Translations under genes and position numbers: made by a program
Source: Chloromonas sp. AAM2
Taxonomy: Eukaryota > Chlorophyta > Chlorophyceae > Chlamydomonadales > Chlamydomonadaceae
Assembly (NCBI GenBank): GCA_004335635.1
Contig: QAXH01004062.1
Location: forward strand, 1 to 50,227
Length of the DNA: 50,227 nucleotides
Direction: 5' to 3'
The notes under the pieces: model-generated
What the model was told of the DNA's origin: nothing
The model's input: the letters and a program-made list of their open reading frames with translations, nothing else
Databases searched by the model: none
Part shown: positions 34,450-45,962 of the stretch, piece after piece
Layout of the letters: each line of letters begins with the position of its first letter
How positions within the stretch are numbered: position 1 is the first letter of the stretch

Positions 34450-37400
34450 CTACTTGCGCCTCCTGTTGCTAGCCACAGGCTTGCGCTCGTTGGGGTTGTG
34501 TTTCCAGCCTGCCATCAGGAATGCTGCACCCTGCACACAGGCACAGCAACAGCAGTTCGGTCATGATACCACACCATGGACACCACAAAAAGCCAGGCAT
34601 ATTCAGCCAACGACCGCATTCAGGATCAGGTCTCTGTCAACATGATCAGGCGACTGTACCAGCATGTCCATCGATTGGAAAAGAAGGTTCACAGACTAGC
34701 GACTAGCCAGGTGCAATGCAACTAGCCGCATTTTCCACATGAGGCTGCTGCGAGCCAGACCAGCAGGGGCGAATCTCGTCAGGCGCATCCAAACTGTCCC
34801 AAGCCTAACAGCTGGTCCTCGTACACATTCCCAGCGTCCAGGTTCGTCTACCCACCCTTGTTTGAGTTGGCCTCTTACCTTCGTGTTTGCCAGCACCTCC
34901 TGTCCTGACGCCAGGTTCAGCTGCCAGGCCTCTTGAGTGCCATGTTCAGGTGCATAGGGGTCCAAATCCTGTTGCGCAGACTTCTTCTTGCGCCTGGGCT
35001 TGAGCTTGTGGAGCAGCTCGTCCTCACGCATGATCAGGTTCTTTGCACGACCCCCCTACAAGACAATCATGGGGACAAACACCGACTCAGTCCATTGCCT
35101 GTCCAGCCGATTGGTTGACGTGTCCGTTAAGCGGATGTGGTCTGCTTTCCATGCTCAAGGATCACGTGCCCCACATCAACCGCCACAGTGTGCACACGTG
35201 GTGGTCGAATACACAATCTGAACGACTTGACCAACGTGCCAGTGACAACCTCCTGTGACTAGCCGTCCTGCATGCGCATGCACTAGAACCGGCTGAAAGG
35301 CTCTTCAGGACAAGAGGAACGTGCATAACGTACGCCATATAGCGTAATGCTTGCCCCAAATGCACCATGCCCCAACTGCACCGTGCCCGGACTGCACCAT
35401 GGCCAACGCCATGCAGCCAGGCAGGCACAATCACACGGAACCGGACTTCGAGGCAGGAACTATCTTGACCACCGGAGACGGAGACGGGCGTGATCAGCAC
35501 TCGCCTTTGGCTTGGGCAGCGAGAAGATGGTTCCCCGGAGCACGTGCCGCTTGCGTACGCCGTAGAACTCGGCCCCCTCGGGCCCCACCATGACCTCCAC
35601 CCTGTCCAGGGTCATGTTCCCGCACCGGGGGCAGAACAGCTTCCCTGCCTCTTTCGTCACGAAGAAGCAGGCCGAGCAACGCACCGCCCAGCGGCTCAGC
35701 CTATGATAGGCAGGCGTGGTATGGGCACGTGTGAATGATATGCAGCGAGAGAAGTTGTCAAGCGGACATGGGTGATAGGGGTAGTGGGTCGGCCAAAAAT
35801 ACGTGACTGGACGAGCTCACAAGATCAGGTCGAATCGACTGGCCAGAATGTCAATTATGCATGAATTTTAATGGGCCATTGAACATCGTACAAAAGCACA
35901 AGCTGACAAGAGCAGGCTGCAGTTATTGACGTGCTCTGCATTGTCGACGCTTGTATGTTATGTTCAGCGGCAGCTAGGACAGCCGGTCGGCATTGAGACC
36001 CAGCTGCGCAGTCGGAGCAACACACGAAAATCCTCATGCACTTTGTTTCACCCAAAGCCACGCTGTCATGCCCAAGGGAAGCGTGCTTGTCAGGGTCAAG
36101 TTGTGTTTGATGGCGAATATGGATTGTAGGGGGGGTGTTACAGGGCATGGTCTTTACAAGATTGTGAATCTCGAGGCTGCAGGGTCTTACCGGACCACAT
36201 GCGTACCTGGATATCTGCTTGCCATCCCTAGTGACCAAGCGCAGGCCCATTTGCAGGAGAACGTTCTGCATGGCAAAGTCCGCTGTCACACACGCCACAT
36301 TGCTGGTGGTATTGAGCGTGAATTCCCCACAATCCGTACCAGACGCCGCTATCACCGCACCGACGGTGCTGCCACTTTCCCCTTCCGGCCCCCCTACAGT
36401 GCTTGCCTGTTCTTCCCCTTCCCCTTCCCCTTCCTCTCCTTCTTCCTCTTCGCCCTCGTCCTCTTCTGTCCCCTCCTCCTCGTCCTCCCCGTCCCCTGTT
36501 TCTTCCTCCGACTGCTCCTCTTCACCCTGCTCCAATGCTTCCCCTGCATCTGCATCTTGCCCGCTCCCGCCTGCTGCATCTGTTTTGAGCCTCTCCGTTT
36601 CGTCCGTAGCAGTGGCATCTGCGGCAGTCACGTTGGCGCCTTGGTCTGCTGTCGCAGCTGGGGCAGCGGCCACCGGTGTTGCTTGCGGGGCTGCCACACC
36701 TTGTGGCAAGGCTGTGGCAGGCACAGTCCCCGCACCCGCCTGCTCCCGGCGGGCCTGGCGGGCTTCATAGCGTGCCTGGTTGCGTCGCCGCCGCCTTACC
36801 GCCCCTTTGCTCTTACCCGCCTGCTCCCACTCTCCCTCTTCCTCCCCGTCATCATCATCATCGTCATCATCACCCACTTCAGATACTCCCGGAGGCGGCA
36901 AGGGCCCGCCCGCAAAATGCCCAACCCCTGCATATGGATCAGCGGGGACGGCCTGCGGGGCCACGGCTTGGTTGCTGCTTTGCGCCGCAAACCAAGCGGC
37001 GGCCGGAGGCTGGGGTGCACCGCTGGCTGTAGACGTTGCCAGATCAGCGGTGGCAGCTGCACCGAAGCTGCCATGGGGGAGGGTGGATGCATCAGCTGTG
37101 GCAGAGAATTTAGGAGCGGTTGTGGTGGTTGCTGCAGCTGTGCTGGCGGCGGGAGCTGTTTCTTCGACGGTTTCAGGTCCTGTTCCTTCCTCTACTGCGT
37201 CCAGGGCTTGCACTCCACCACGAATACGACTGCTGCCTGCGCAGACAATTGCATGTGAGCACATCTCGTCTCGCCAACGCAGCCAGTTATTGCAAATGTA
37301 CCAAATGTACCCGCTGGCTGCCTAGAAGGCCACACAAATCACATACACGACTTGTACGCTAAGAATGTGGCAGGGTCTTATTTGTCTGTTTGCTCCACCT

Positions 37401-38641
37401 AGCCTTGGCAAGCGCTCCTGATGCGCACAATCAACAGCCCATTTTGTGTGCTTTGAGCCGCTGACACTTGCTGTTGACGCAAGAGTAATCATGGGCTCAA
37501 CGATAAGACTTGATGACTGGGCACATTTGCTGTTGACGCAACTGGAAAAACGGCACTACCATGACTCACCCTGTCCTGCAGAGTCCGGCAGCGCGTCCAT
37601 GGCTGCCCAGTCCTGTGGGTTGGGCACACTGCCCCAGCCAGGCAGGGCCCGACCCTTGGACCGGTGCTTGGGCCGCACAGAGGCCTGCATGCATGAAAAA
37701 CTAAATATGAAAAAAAGCAGCAGCATGGCCATGACTGAAGCAATACGTGACGTAACCTGCCCAGGTTGTATACAAGCTCAATCACGTGGTGAGCTCAGCA
37801 AAGGATAAAAAAAACCCTGACAAGTAATTTGGTTGCAAACTTGCCAAACGTGAACGGCCCCTGAAGCAGTGAACTCCGTACACTGCCAGGCTGCCAGGGT
37901 TTGTGAAAAATGAAGTGCTGAGTGCTAGGAAAAAAGGAGTGCCAGAAAAGTCTTCAGCTTGTTGGGGGTTTCCCCGAAAAACTGTGCATTCACCGTTTTC
38001 CAGTTTCAATTCAGGTGCGTTGCGTTGCGGAAATTACCTCAAAATGGAATGCATTGGCATTGGTCAGCTCACCTGCACTGGGTGTTGTCGCAGATGACTG
38101 GAGCCGTTAGCAGCCACCTCCATGCCATGTGCAAGCGCCAGCAGGCGCACATCAGTCCGGGACAGGGCATGCAAGTCGCCAGTCTCGCGTGCAAACGAGG
38201 TCACTGCATATGCAGCACAGCCAGTGATGCATTCTCGTGCCTGACGTCTGGGCCCTGCCAAGTGCTCGTGCATGTTGCTGGCTGCATATGTCTGAGGTGC
38301 ACATGGACAGGACCAGTGTGCAGGGGCATAAAGCGTTCATGAACCTCACCAGCTTGTACTGATGAGTCCTCGGGCTCCTGTATTTCAAGCGAGAAGGGCA
38401 GGCTGGCCAGGAGCTGGCGAGAGTGCTTGTCCCGGATTTCGTCCAGCACGTCCTGCGTGGTGATGAACCTGTCCGCAACATTGTAGAGCTGCAGGCCACT
38501 GATGATGGCGTTGGCATCCACAATTGCCACACGGGCTGATGTGGAGCGGGCGGCGTCCGGCCCTGCCGCCGGTAACGGCGCTGCCTGCTTCACTAATGAG
38601 GCCCAGCTCATGGCGTCACTGTAATTACGCACTGCCCACAA
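34450..38641 (-). CDS. NOB1: NOB1, 20S pre-rRNA D-site endonuclease
   Basis: NOB1 makes the final cut that produces the 3' end of 18S rRNA in late 40S precursors. Seven exons: 38641-38350, 38203-38073, 37684-37570, 37236-36207, 35700-35505, 35055-34879 and 34530-34450; total 2022 nt, 673 residues. ATG 38611 (MSWASLVKQ) is an alternative start. The PIN domain shows its acidic residues in VDANAIISG, LDEIRDK and SRTDVRLLAL. Then comes the signature FAMQNVLLQMGL, then a zinc ribbon CSAC and CPRCG, SLPKPKGGR, and the tail HNPNERK with a basic end. Human NOB1 has 412 residues; here exon 4 adds about 250 residues of Ala-rich and strongly acidic sequence. The intron after exon 5 has a GC donor. TGTAA signals (TTACA at 34299 and 34237) follow the stop. 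Confidence 0.96.
36405..36545 (-). repeat. Acidic low-complexity tract in NOB1 exon 4
   Basis: GAG- and GAA-rich sequence encodes an almost pure Glu, Gly and Asp run between the PIN domain and the conserved FAMQNVLLQMGL motif. The frame is open throughout and flanked by conserved sequence. Confidence 0.9.
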
Positions 38642-38816
38642 ATGACATCATCTCCACAAGCATACTTCCGGTGCAAACCAGCCCCCGGCCTGGCACGTGG
38701 GAAACGGCCGCAAACCCTAACAATGGCTTCCGGCGACGTTGGAGGCCAGCTGAATCTGCACATTGGCCCTTCGGTCTACCCCATGGGCGTGGGCCTGCCT
38801 CCAGTGGCATACCAGC
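38642..38816. promoter_or_regulatory. Bidirectional promoter of NOB1 and the CCDC148-like gene
   Basis: The two genes diverge with about 80 to 200 bp between start codons, depending on the start chosen for each. Inferred from spacing; no element was identified. Confidence 0.5.
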
Positions 38817-41800
38817 ATGCCCCGCTCTCAAGGGCCCAGAAAGGATTTGACACTAGTACGGAAGCTCAAGGACGCGCCCCGGGAGCCAGGCTTCCGCCCA
38901 ACTGACCTCTTGGGTGATGGCTCAGCACTCTTGGAAAAGGTGAGCAATTCCGCATGTTTGTCAGACACATAGCGTACTGTATGGTGAGAGAGCTTAGCAC
39001 AGATGCTCTACTAATGCTTTAGCACAGAGGGTGACAGGCAAAAATGGGTGGGGTGGGGTGGTGATGGCTTTGAGTGTGTTGTGTGATGGGGTCCCGTCCT
39101 GCAGGCAAGCCGAATTCAAGGCTTTCTCAAAGGGCAACGCCAGCGTACAGGTGGCAGCAGCTCCAAGACAGAATGGATGCTAGCTGCTCAGCAATTGCAG
39201 GATGAACAGTGAGTGCACCCCTTGCCCTCCCCCACACACACGCACGCACACGCACGTATGTACACACAGGCACAACACAGTCTTTTCTACATCACTTGTC
39301 TTCCTGTGCCTCAGAGCTGAGACCGACACACCACAATCAGGCTCCCTGGCCCTGGTTTTGTTACTCGACTGTCTGGTTTTCTCTTATACTTATGCGATCC
39401 TGCAACTTTGCACGCTTTTCTATTTTTCTTGATTGTATTATGCACGGTGTAGGGAGACCACAGAAAAGGAGCTCACCACGAGCCTGAGGTCGATCCTGTC
39501 GTCCACACACCCAGACATGGTCGCGTTTGCAGCCGACATGCTCTCCGAGTGGCAGGCAAGCTCCTTGGCATGCCGCGGGCTGCAGGCCTCACTGAAGCAG
39601 CAGGTGCATGCAGCGGTGGCCATGCACGGCAGCATACGCAAGCAGGGCGTAGCCAACGCTCAAGAGGAGGCACAGCAGCTGCAGCAGGTGTGCACAAAAA
39701 CAGCTTGTCGGTTATCAGTTAACCAGTTAAACAAAGTTCTTTAGCGATGTCAAGACCAACGTGTAGCCAAGATTGCAACAAATATTAGAGAAGTCCCAAC
39801 AGCGTTTGGATTGACCAAACATCATTCAGATTGATTGGGGTGTTTTTGGAGGAAACAAACTGCCTTTAGACTAAATCAGTACACAAGCACTAGTCACTAA
39901 GCTAGGAGCGAAATTGTAGGTCCGCCGGAATGCTCTAGACTTCATGCCCAATATGGGACTGTAAAATTAGTTGAGACAGACCTCATGAGTGCGAGGAGGA
40001 ACACTCTTAGTCATCCGTGACCAGAGCGTTAGTGAAGCAGCATGGTGCAGAGGCAGGCGTGGCATCTCCGGGGTGTGCACCGCTGACAGCACTGAATGGG
40101 CCACCTTCGCACTTGCATAGTGGTCTCTGCTTTTAGAACTGGGCTGCAGTGCAGTGTGTGTCATCACTGGCGAGCATGCACCTACCAGTGCCATCACATT
40201 CATTTACAGTGCAGGCAACCTGCAGGAACCAAACGGCCACCGGCACGCACCACCCCAGCTTTGTATCAGTGCCACCGCACCGGCATCCACGCACCTGCGC
40301 TCCGACGCACCTTCAATCAACTCAACAGAAATGCCTCTCATTACCCGGAGTCGCCGGTGGCGCTGGTCTTCTGACGCAACCTTCCAGGCTTGATCAATCC
40401 CGTGACAATGTTCACACAATTGCGACTTCTCTTGCCATGTGCTTGCAGGAGCTGCATGACCTCCAGCAGGACATTCAGCGGCAGTGTGTACTACTGGAAA
40501 CAGAGCTTCAGCACGTGATGCAGCAGGTGGGAAAACTGGGTGGTGCGCCACGAAGATCATGTGACCAATGGCAATGGCTGACAACGGATGCAAGTAGAGT
40601 ATTCATGCCAATCAAGCCAATTACAGAGTGACGCAGAGGAGCTGGAGGACAGTGCAGTTTTTGAAATCGCATGAAAAGTCAAACAGACATGTGGGTCACG
40701 TACACACATTGTCAACTGATTAATGGTGGGCGTAGATGCGCATGGACTGCGCTGCCTGAAGCTGGGTGGACAGACGACAACTGGAGCAGAGTTGCGTACA
40801 CGAGCTAGACCCTTGCAAGTGAGGTTTTGGATTGTATGCTACAACGCGTTGATCTTGTTTACTGGTTCAGGAGCTCTGGCCGAGTGCCCTGCCCGGAGCC
40901 CCAGGCGCCGTCAGCACCTCCCAAAGGCACGTCCTGTCCCTCTCATCAGCCCCATCCCTGCCCCGGAACAACAGTCTCCCAAAGGCGCCTGCAGGGGCCC
41001 TGACACCCATATCAGAGCAGGGGCCAGAAAGTTACAATGAAGACATTCAAGAGAGCGCGTATGATAATGATGGGTGGGCTGGTGGTACTGGGATTGGTGG
41101 AGGGGCGGCAGCAGCCTGGGCGCGAGATGCTCAGCAGCTCGATAACGTGATCGGTTGTTTTCCGTTGGCTGACGATACAGCAAAAGCACGAGTGCGGGTG
41201 GTGTTTGCGGCGTTGCGACAGCGGCACCAGCAGAAACTGGACGCATGGCATGATGGGGCAGGGATTGCATGCGAGTGCAGCGGTGCAGGGACGGCAGGGC
41301 CTAACGGAGGCTGGCCGGAAGCGGAGCACTCGTTGTTCGTTTCTTTGAGGTTGAAATGCTGGCGGGACCGTGTTGGTGGGCGGGGCGGTGGGGCGTCCCG
41401 CGATGCGCTCATGCGGCAGCTGGCGGTGCTCATGCCGTCACGCACGCTTGAGGAGTTGATTGCGCACGATGATTGGCTCACGAACCACAAGATACTGCAG
41501 GTAGGCGACGAACGAAATTGGAGGTGCATCCAGCTCGTGGACAGGTTGGACTTGGCTTGAGGCACTACAGGGAAGTTGCGCAAATCCCTTACCGTGCCTG
41601 CTCGCCTCAGCGCAAGCAAGTGTAAGGTGTAGCATAGGTACAACGTGTAAGGACATCTAACATCGGATGTAAGAAAACTACGACAACTACACCATTTTTC
41701 GCTCCGCCGTGCCTGCTGTCCTCAGCGCAAGCGTCGTGGTTTGTTGGACGCGTGGTCGCGCGAGAAGGCTCAGTTCCTGGAGGACAGCGCCGCACTGCTG

Positions 41801-43306
41801 GACGAGTCGCACCAGGACACGGTGGCCAGGGCACAGCAGGCAGCGGACAGGTAAAGTGTGTTTTTCTAGCGAGTCGGTTTCTTTCAGTTTTCGTTAGCGA
41901 TGACCACGCTCAGCCTTGCTACGCCGTCGGCCTCAGTGTTTGCAGTCCATCAACCTCCCTGGGGATGCAGTCTTGTAATTCAGAGTTGTTCGTGATGGAA
42001 AACGATGAACGATGCTAGGAAATAGCATTGCAGGTCAGTAGGGGATGATATGTTCACCACTGGTCGACCAGCGCTGAGCCGTTCAGGCCAGAAGGTATGG
42101 AGGTCGTCTTGAACGTTCACGAGTGTCTTGTCTTGGAATACATACGAGTGCGAGCCATTTTTTCATCGTCATGTATATGCACTTGAAAGCCGGCTGTTTG
42201 TGTTGCCTTGAGCGCTAATATGAGTGGTGTTTTTGTTTGCCATTGCCCAGGCTTGCCCATGAGTTAGGCCGCGAGGCGCTGCGGGACAATCTGGAGGACC
42301 TAAGGGCCATAGCGCAGTGGGAGGCGGAGGAAACGGCAGAAACCGAAGCGACGGCAGCTGCAGTGTTGGCGGGGCAGCGGGCGGCGGCCGAGGCGGCGGC
42401 GAGGGAGGAGGCCGCGCACAACAAGGCGCTCATTGCTGCTTACAGGTAAGGGAAACGTGTGACGTTTGAGTTGTGCAGGGCTGGGCGACAGGGCAGCTGA
42501 AGCTGAAGTTCTCTGCCCTGTGCGTTTTCTCAGCTGTTGGTGTTCATGCTAACAATGCAGTTGCAGTAGATTAGCCATGTGGCAGGTGATTCATTTTACC
42601 TTAGCCATCATGGTGTCACAGTACAGTTCAAACCGGCTTCCGGTCATGTCATTTCGTCACCTGCAAATGTTTCCAGTCTGTCTTCACCACAGGAACAGTC
42701 AACAAGATCTGTTCGCCAGGCTGCGACTTGCAAAACGGTGTCCAGCGTACAGGGTATGGACCTGCTCTTGTAGTTATACTTATAGTGCCTGCTCATGTAT
42801 TGCGCTACAGGGCGGAGTTGCAGGCCAAACTCGATGTCGAGGCAGCAGTGGCAGCTGCAACGCTGGCAGCAGCCGAGACAACACGCATCGCCCAGGCAGC
42901 GAGCAATCGCGAACGCGTCGAGTGGCGGCACGCGGAACTGCTAGTCAAGCAAGACAAGCAGCGAGAAGCTGCAGCCGAGCGAGAAGCGGACTTGGCAGCA
43001 CGGGAAGCACGGCTGGCGCGATTGCGGGCCTTAGTCACGCCCGATGTTGCATGTGATCCGAACCGTGTGTTGCTGCCCACCGAGGCTTCCTCTGCTGTAG
43101 ATGACAAGGCTGCGGGTGCTTTCAGGGAGGTGCATGGGTACACTGTTGACCAGGTGTACAGAGATCAGAGAATGCGGGTGTGGGAGGCGCTGAGTGCGGC
43201 AGGGCTTGCGAACACGCAGTATGGGCGGCAGGCTGTGTGTGCAGCGCCTGCAGCAACGCAGACACGGGCGGACAATCTGACCCTTGAGCAGAGACAAGCA
43301 CGATGA
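38817..43306 (+). CDS. Coiled-coil protein, CCDC148-like
   Basis: A coiled-coil protein of about 660 residues. Exons: 38817-38939, 39105-39208, 39453-39687, 40449-40526, 40871-41500, 41726-41850, 42251-42445 and 42811-43306; phases agree throughout. A small exon at about 40627 is possible. Landmarks: LVRKLKDAPREPGFRPTDLL near the N terminus, helical coiled coils, then GWPEAEHSLFVSLR with RDALMRQLAVLMPSRT and LEELIAHDDW, a pattern I associate with CCDC148 and the related CCDC112. Long Ala, Glu and Arg coiled coils follow, and the end is HGYTVDQVYRDQRMRVWEAL, typical of that family's C terminus. These animal homologues are linked to centrosomes or cilia; that role here is inference. An ATG at 38723 opens a second plausible N-terminal frame (GPSVYPMGVGLPPVAYQ) one base out of register, so the true start is unsure. 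Confidence 0.75.
40494..40555 (+). repeat. 62-bp segment shared with SPT5 intron 20
   Basis: This is the partner of 23320-23381. The first 33 bp are coding (LETELQHVMQQ), followed by the GTGGGA donor and the first bases of the intron. Confidence 0.92.
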
Positions 43307-43984
43307 TGCATATGCATGTATGCCTGTCATTGATATATGCTTATATGTATATCATGGGACTCGCAAAGAGATGGCATCGCCTTGGCCTACCCTGAGCAAA
43401 AACGCAAAACGTTTGGTTCCGTTTGATGTTGTTTCCATTGTGCCAATTCTGGGCGATGACAACGAGGGCGATGATAAACTAGTACCCCTTGGTGGTCAAG
43501 AAAGCTCAAGGATTATCTGGTTGCATGTCCAATTGTTTCAGCATCGGTGGAGCAGCAGCCAGAACGCAGCAGCCAGAACGTGTCTCTAGTGTCGCTTTCA
43601 CTGGCTGCACCCCTGCGCTCGCTGCGTGTTGAGGAGGATTCAGACTCAGAGATATCAGCGACCGCGTCTTGGCACGTGTGCGCATCAGCTTGGCACGTCG
43701 ATGGTGTGTGCTATCGCTCAATCGACTGCTGTGACGCAGCAATTGGCAAGTGATCACCCTCTGACCGTTGCTGCTGGTGCTGCCGCCGCAATCGCTGCTT
43801 CTGCTGCTGCTGCAGACAGCGACAGGGCGTCATAAAGTGGGAGTAACAGTGAATCACTGCAACAGTGTGTGTGTTTGTGTGTGTGTCCTGGTGTGCAAGT
43901 GGGACAGACAGCAGTACCAACGGCGTGCAAATGTGACCCAGCAGTAATCAAATGCATCATTGATACATATTCCCCACATTCGCC
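43307..43984. other. 3' flank of the CCDC148-like gene
   Basis: No gene recognised. It holds a weak copy of the CCCTGAGCAA repeat at 43350-43410 and a short (GT)n tract at about 43865. The first plus-strand TGTAA I see is near 44187. Confidence 0.4.
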
Positions 43985-44434
43985 TCAAATCAGGTGTTTC
44001 CCCCTAAGTATGTGTCCCACATACGTCTCTGAAGCTTTCTGCCAACATTCTTCTTGTCTTCCTTCGTCAGGGTAGGTCACCCCCTTTACTGCAGTGACAA
44101 TATGATTTTTCCTGCCTTTGTTCGTCAGGACGGTGCACATCCCGTCCCGTGTCCTGTGACGGCCTCCCTGCTGTGAGCAGGTGCATGTAAACATTATATG
44201 CTTCAGCAGAAAACAGACGGCACACCTGGGCGCTGGCACACCCCGAGCACCTGCCACACGTGACACATTTGCGGCTATCAGCGTACGTTGTTCCAGCAGT
44301 GAGAGAATGGTTTCCTTGCCGTGAGGCACCACCTCGTTAGGACAGTCAACGTGTGAACTCCGGAAGAAGTAGACCACGAGCTGGTCCTTCATGTGGCGAT
44401 CCTGTGCTTCGTCCTCATCCAGTTTAAGGGGCAT
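43985..44434 (-). CDS. Possible first exon of an unknown gene
   Basis: From ATG 44434 the minus strand reads a polar, protein-like segment (MPLKLDEDEAQDRHMKDQLV, then SLLEQRTLIAANVS) of about 60 codons, followed by a donor-like GGCAG|GTGCTC near 44255. Beyond that point the frame runs into a copy of the GACACGGGACGGGATGTG dispersed repeat at 44100-44170, so the rest of the open frame is unlikely to be coding. I could not find a next exon and recognise no family. Confidence 0.22.
   Translation of the reverse strand: MPLKLDEDEAQDRHMKDQLVVYFFRSSHVDCPNEVVPHGKETILSLLEQRTLIAANVSRVAGARGVPAPRCAVCFLLKHIMFTCTCSQQGGRHRTRDGMCTVLTNKGRKNHIVTAVKGVTYPDEGRQEECWQKASETYVGHILRGKHLI
44030..44175 (-). repeat. Dispersed repeat, GACACGGGACGGGATGTG family
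   Basis: The minus strand reads GGCCGTCACAGGACACGGG, ACGGGATGTGCACCGTCCTGA, then CAAAGGCAGGAAAAA, matching the start of the 45010-45180 copy. It appears interrupted, with a second CTGACGAAGGAAGACAAG part beyond. Confidence 0.65.
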
Positions 44435-45009
44435 TTAGCTGCCGTATATTAGTTGCCATTAGTTGCCATTAGCTGCCGTTTCAGCGGAGATTCTGTGCCA
44501 TGGCTTGTTGCGTGTGGCTCCCCCAAGTACCCGGAAGCCTCTTTACGTCCTCTTGACGTCCACTTGACGTCCATTTGTGTCGACAGGCAAGCTGGGACAT
44601 GAGCACCTGGATATCCGATGCAGTTCCAGACTTCCAAAGTCTGGAACTCTGGAGAAGTTAACGAGTCATGTTCCGTGTTCCTAGCATATGAAGGGAAGGA
44701 CTGGCGAGTTGCTGTGCGTGGGCTTGGCAAGTTCAAGTTTGGCATCTGGACACCCTAAACAGCCCCCCTTCATGCGTGCCTGCCAAGTTCAAAGCCGACG
44801 TTGTTGGCTGCGCAGTGACAGTCACAGGCTGGGTGGCTTTTGGACCTACCCACCCCCTTTGCTTGATTAAGCCCATGTTTTGGCTGTAAGCTCCATGGTT
44901 CATATTCACGTATAAAATTTACTCTCATTTCAGGGTTCCTGCCAACCGCCGCCTTCTTAGTCCACACGTTGGAAAGGACATGCAGGGTCTTTAGGTTTGA
45001 TTGATTGGT

Positions 45010-45180
45010 TTGTTACATCAGGGAAGCCGTCAAAGGACACGGGACGGGATGTGTACCGCCCTGACCTACCCTGAGCAAGAAAGGAGAAGAAAGGCAGGAA
45101 CAAAGGCAGAAAAAGGCCCAAAGGCAGAAATGAATGAAGGCAGACAGGAAGACGAAAGACAGGAACAGAACACAGAAGGC
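45010..45180 (+). repeat. Dispersed repeat, fullest copy
   Basis: GCCGTCAAAGGACACGGGAC and GGGATGTGTACCGCCCTGAC, then CTACCCTGAGCAAGAAAGG, then several AAAGGCAG units. Partial copies lie at 1-52, 3770, 4385, 5270, 29255, 43350 and 44030. Confidence 0.85.
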
Positions 45181-45962
45181 ACAAAGCGGGCTAGTCCAAG
45201 CGCGCCAAGCAAGGTGTCCATGCATGCCATGGAAATAGTCCATGCGTTGCGAGCCGTTGAAGCTGACTGACAGGGAGAAAAACCCAACTACAGCTCAATT
45301 TGTTTTCCTAACTTTTGATCTATGTTACGTGACGCCGGTGCCAGAGCTTGCTTTACATGCTGAGAGCTGCTGCCCTCATAACAACGCCCCACGCAATCAA
45401 AGTGAAGGGATTTCCCAGCGGGACCAAAGCACACTCGGCACGCCAATCAGCACGTGTGTGCACCAATCAGTTGTAGCGTGCAGTCCAGAGGTACAACCGT
45501 AACAATTGGTATGACCAGATTGCATTGCATGGGTTCACAGCCGCTCGTGTTTGGCATGGATAAGGATCAATTGTGTCCCCCATAGAGTTCCAATGGTTAT
45601 CAACCCTGACAGCCATGCCAACTGTAGTCACAAGCAACTTCTTCAGCACAGGTATGTTGCCTCTGCTGAGGGGATGTCCTCTGGACTCCGCATCTACAGA
45701 TAGCGTCCATCCAAGTATATGTACCTGGCCTGCAATGGCACAAGACTACACACATAAGAAACCACACCAACTCATTGAAAATAAACATAAAAACCGACTT
45801 GCGTACGTCTCGATCCTCGTCTCATTTGCACCGAGCCTCGTGCTTCCTTGACAACGGCAACGACAAAGACGAGTGGAACGAAGGCTGCGGCCATCGCCGT
45901 AACCAATTTTAGCACGTCTAGAACGTCTCACTTGCGTCCAAGATAAGATCCAAACTCGATCT
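45181..45962. other. Intergenic region
   Basis: No gene recognised. This should contain the 3' UTR of the CDPK-like gene on the minus strand. A TTACA (TGTAA on minus) lies at 45353-45357. Confidence 0.4.

Noticed and set aside
36219..36770. Ser-Pro-rich plus-strand frame opposite NOB1
   Set aside because: It is the reverse complement of the Glu-rich tract and has no independent support.
35993..37258. 421-codon plus-strand frame opposite NOB1 exon 4
   Set aside because: It is the antisense shadow of the GC-rich acidic exon; NOB1 motifs on the minus strand fix the coding strand.
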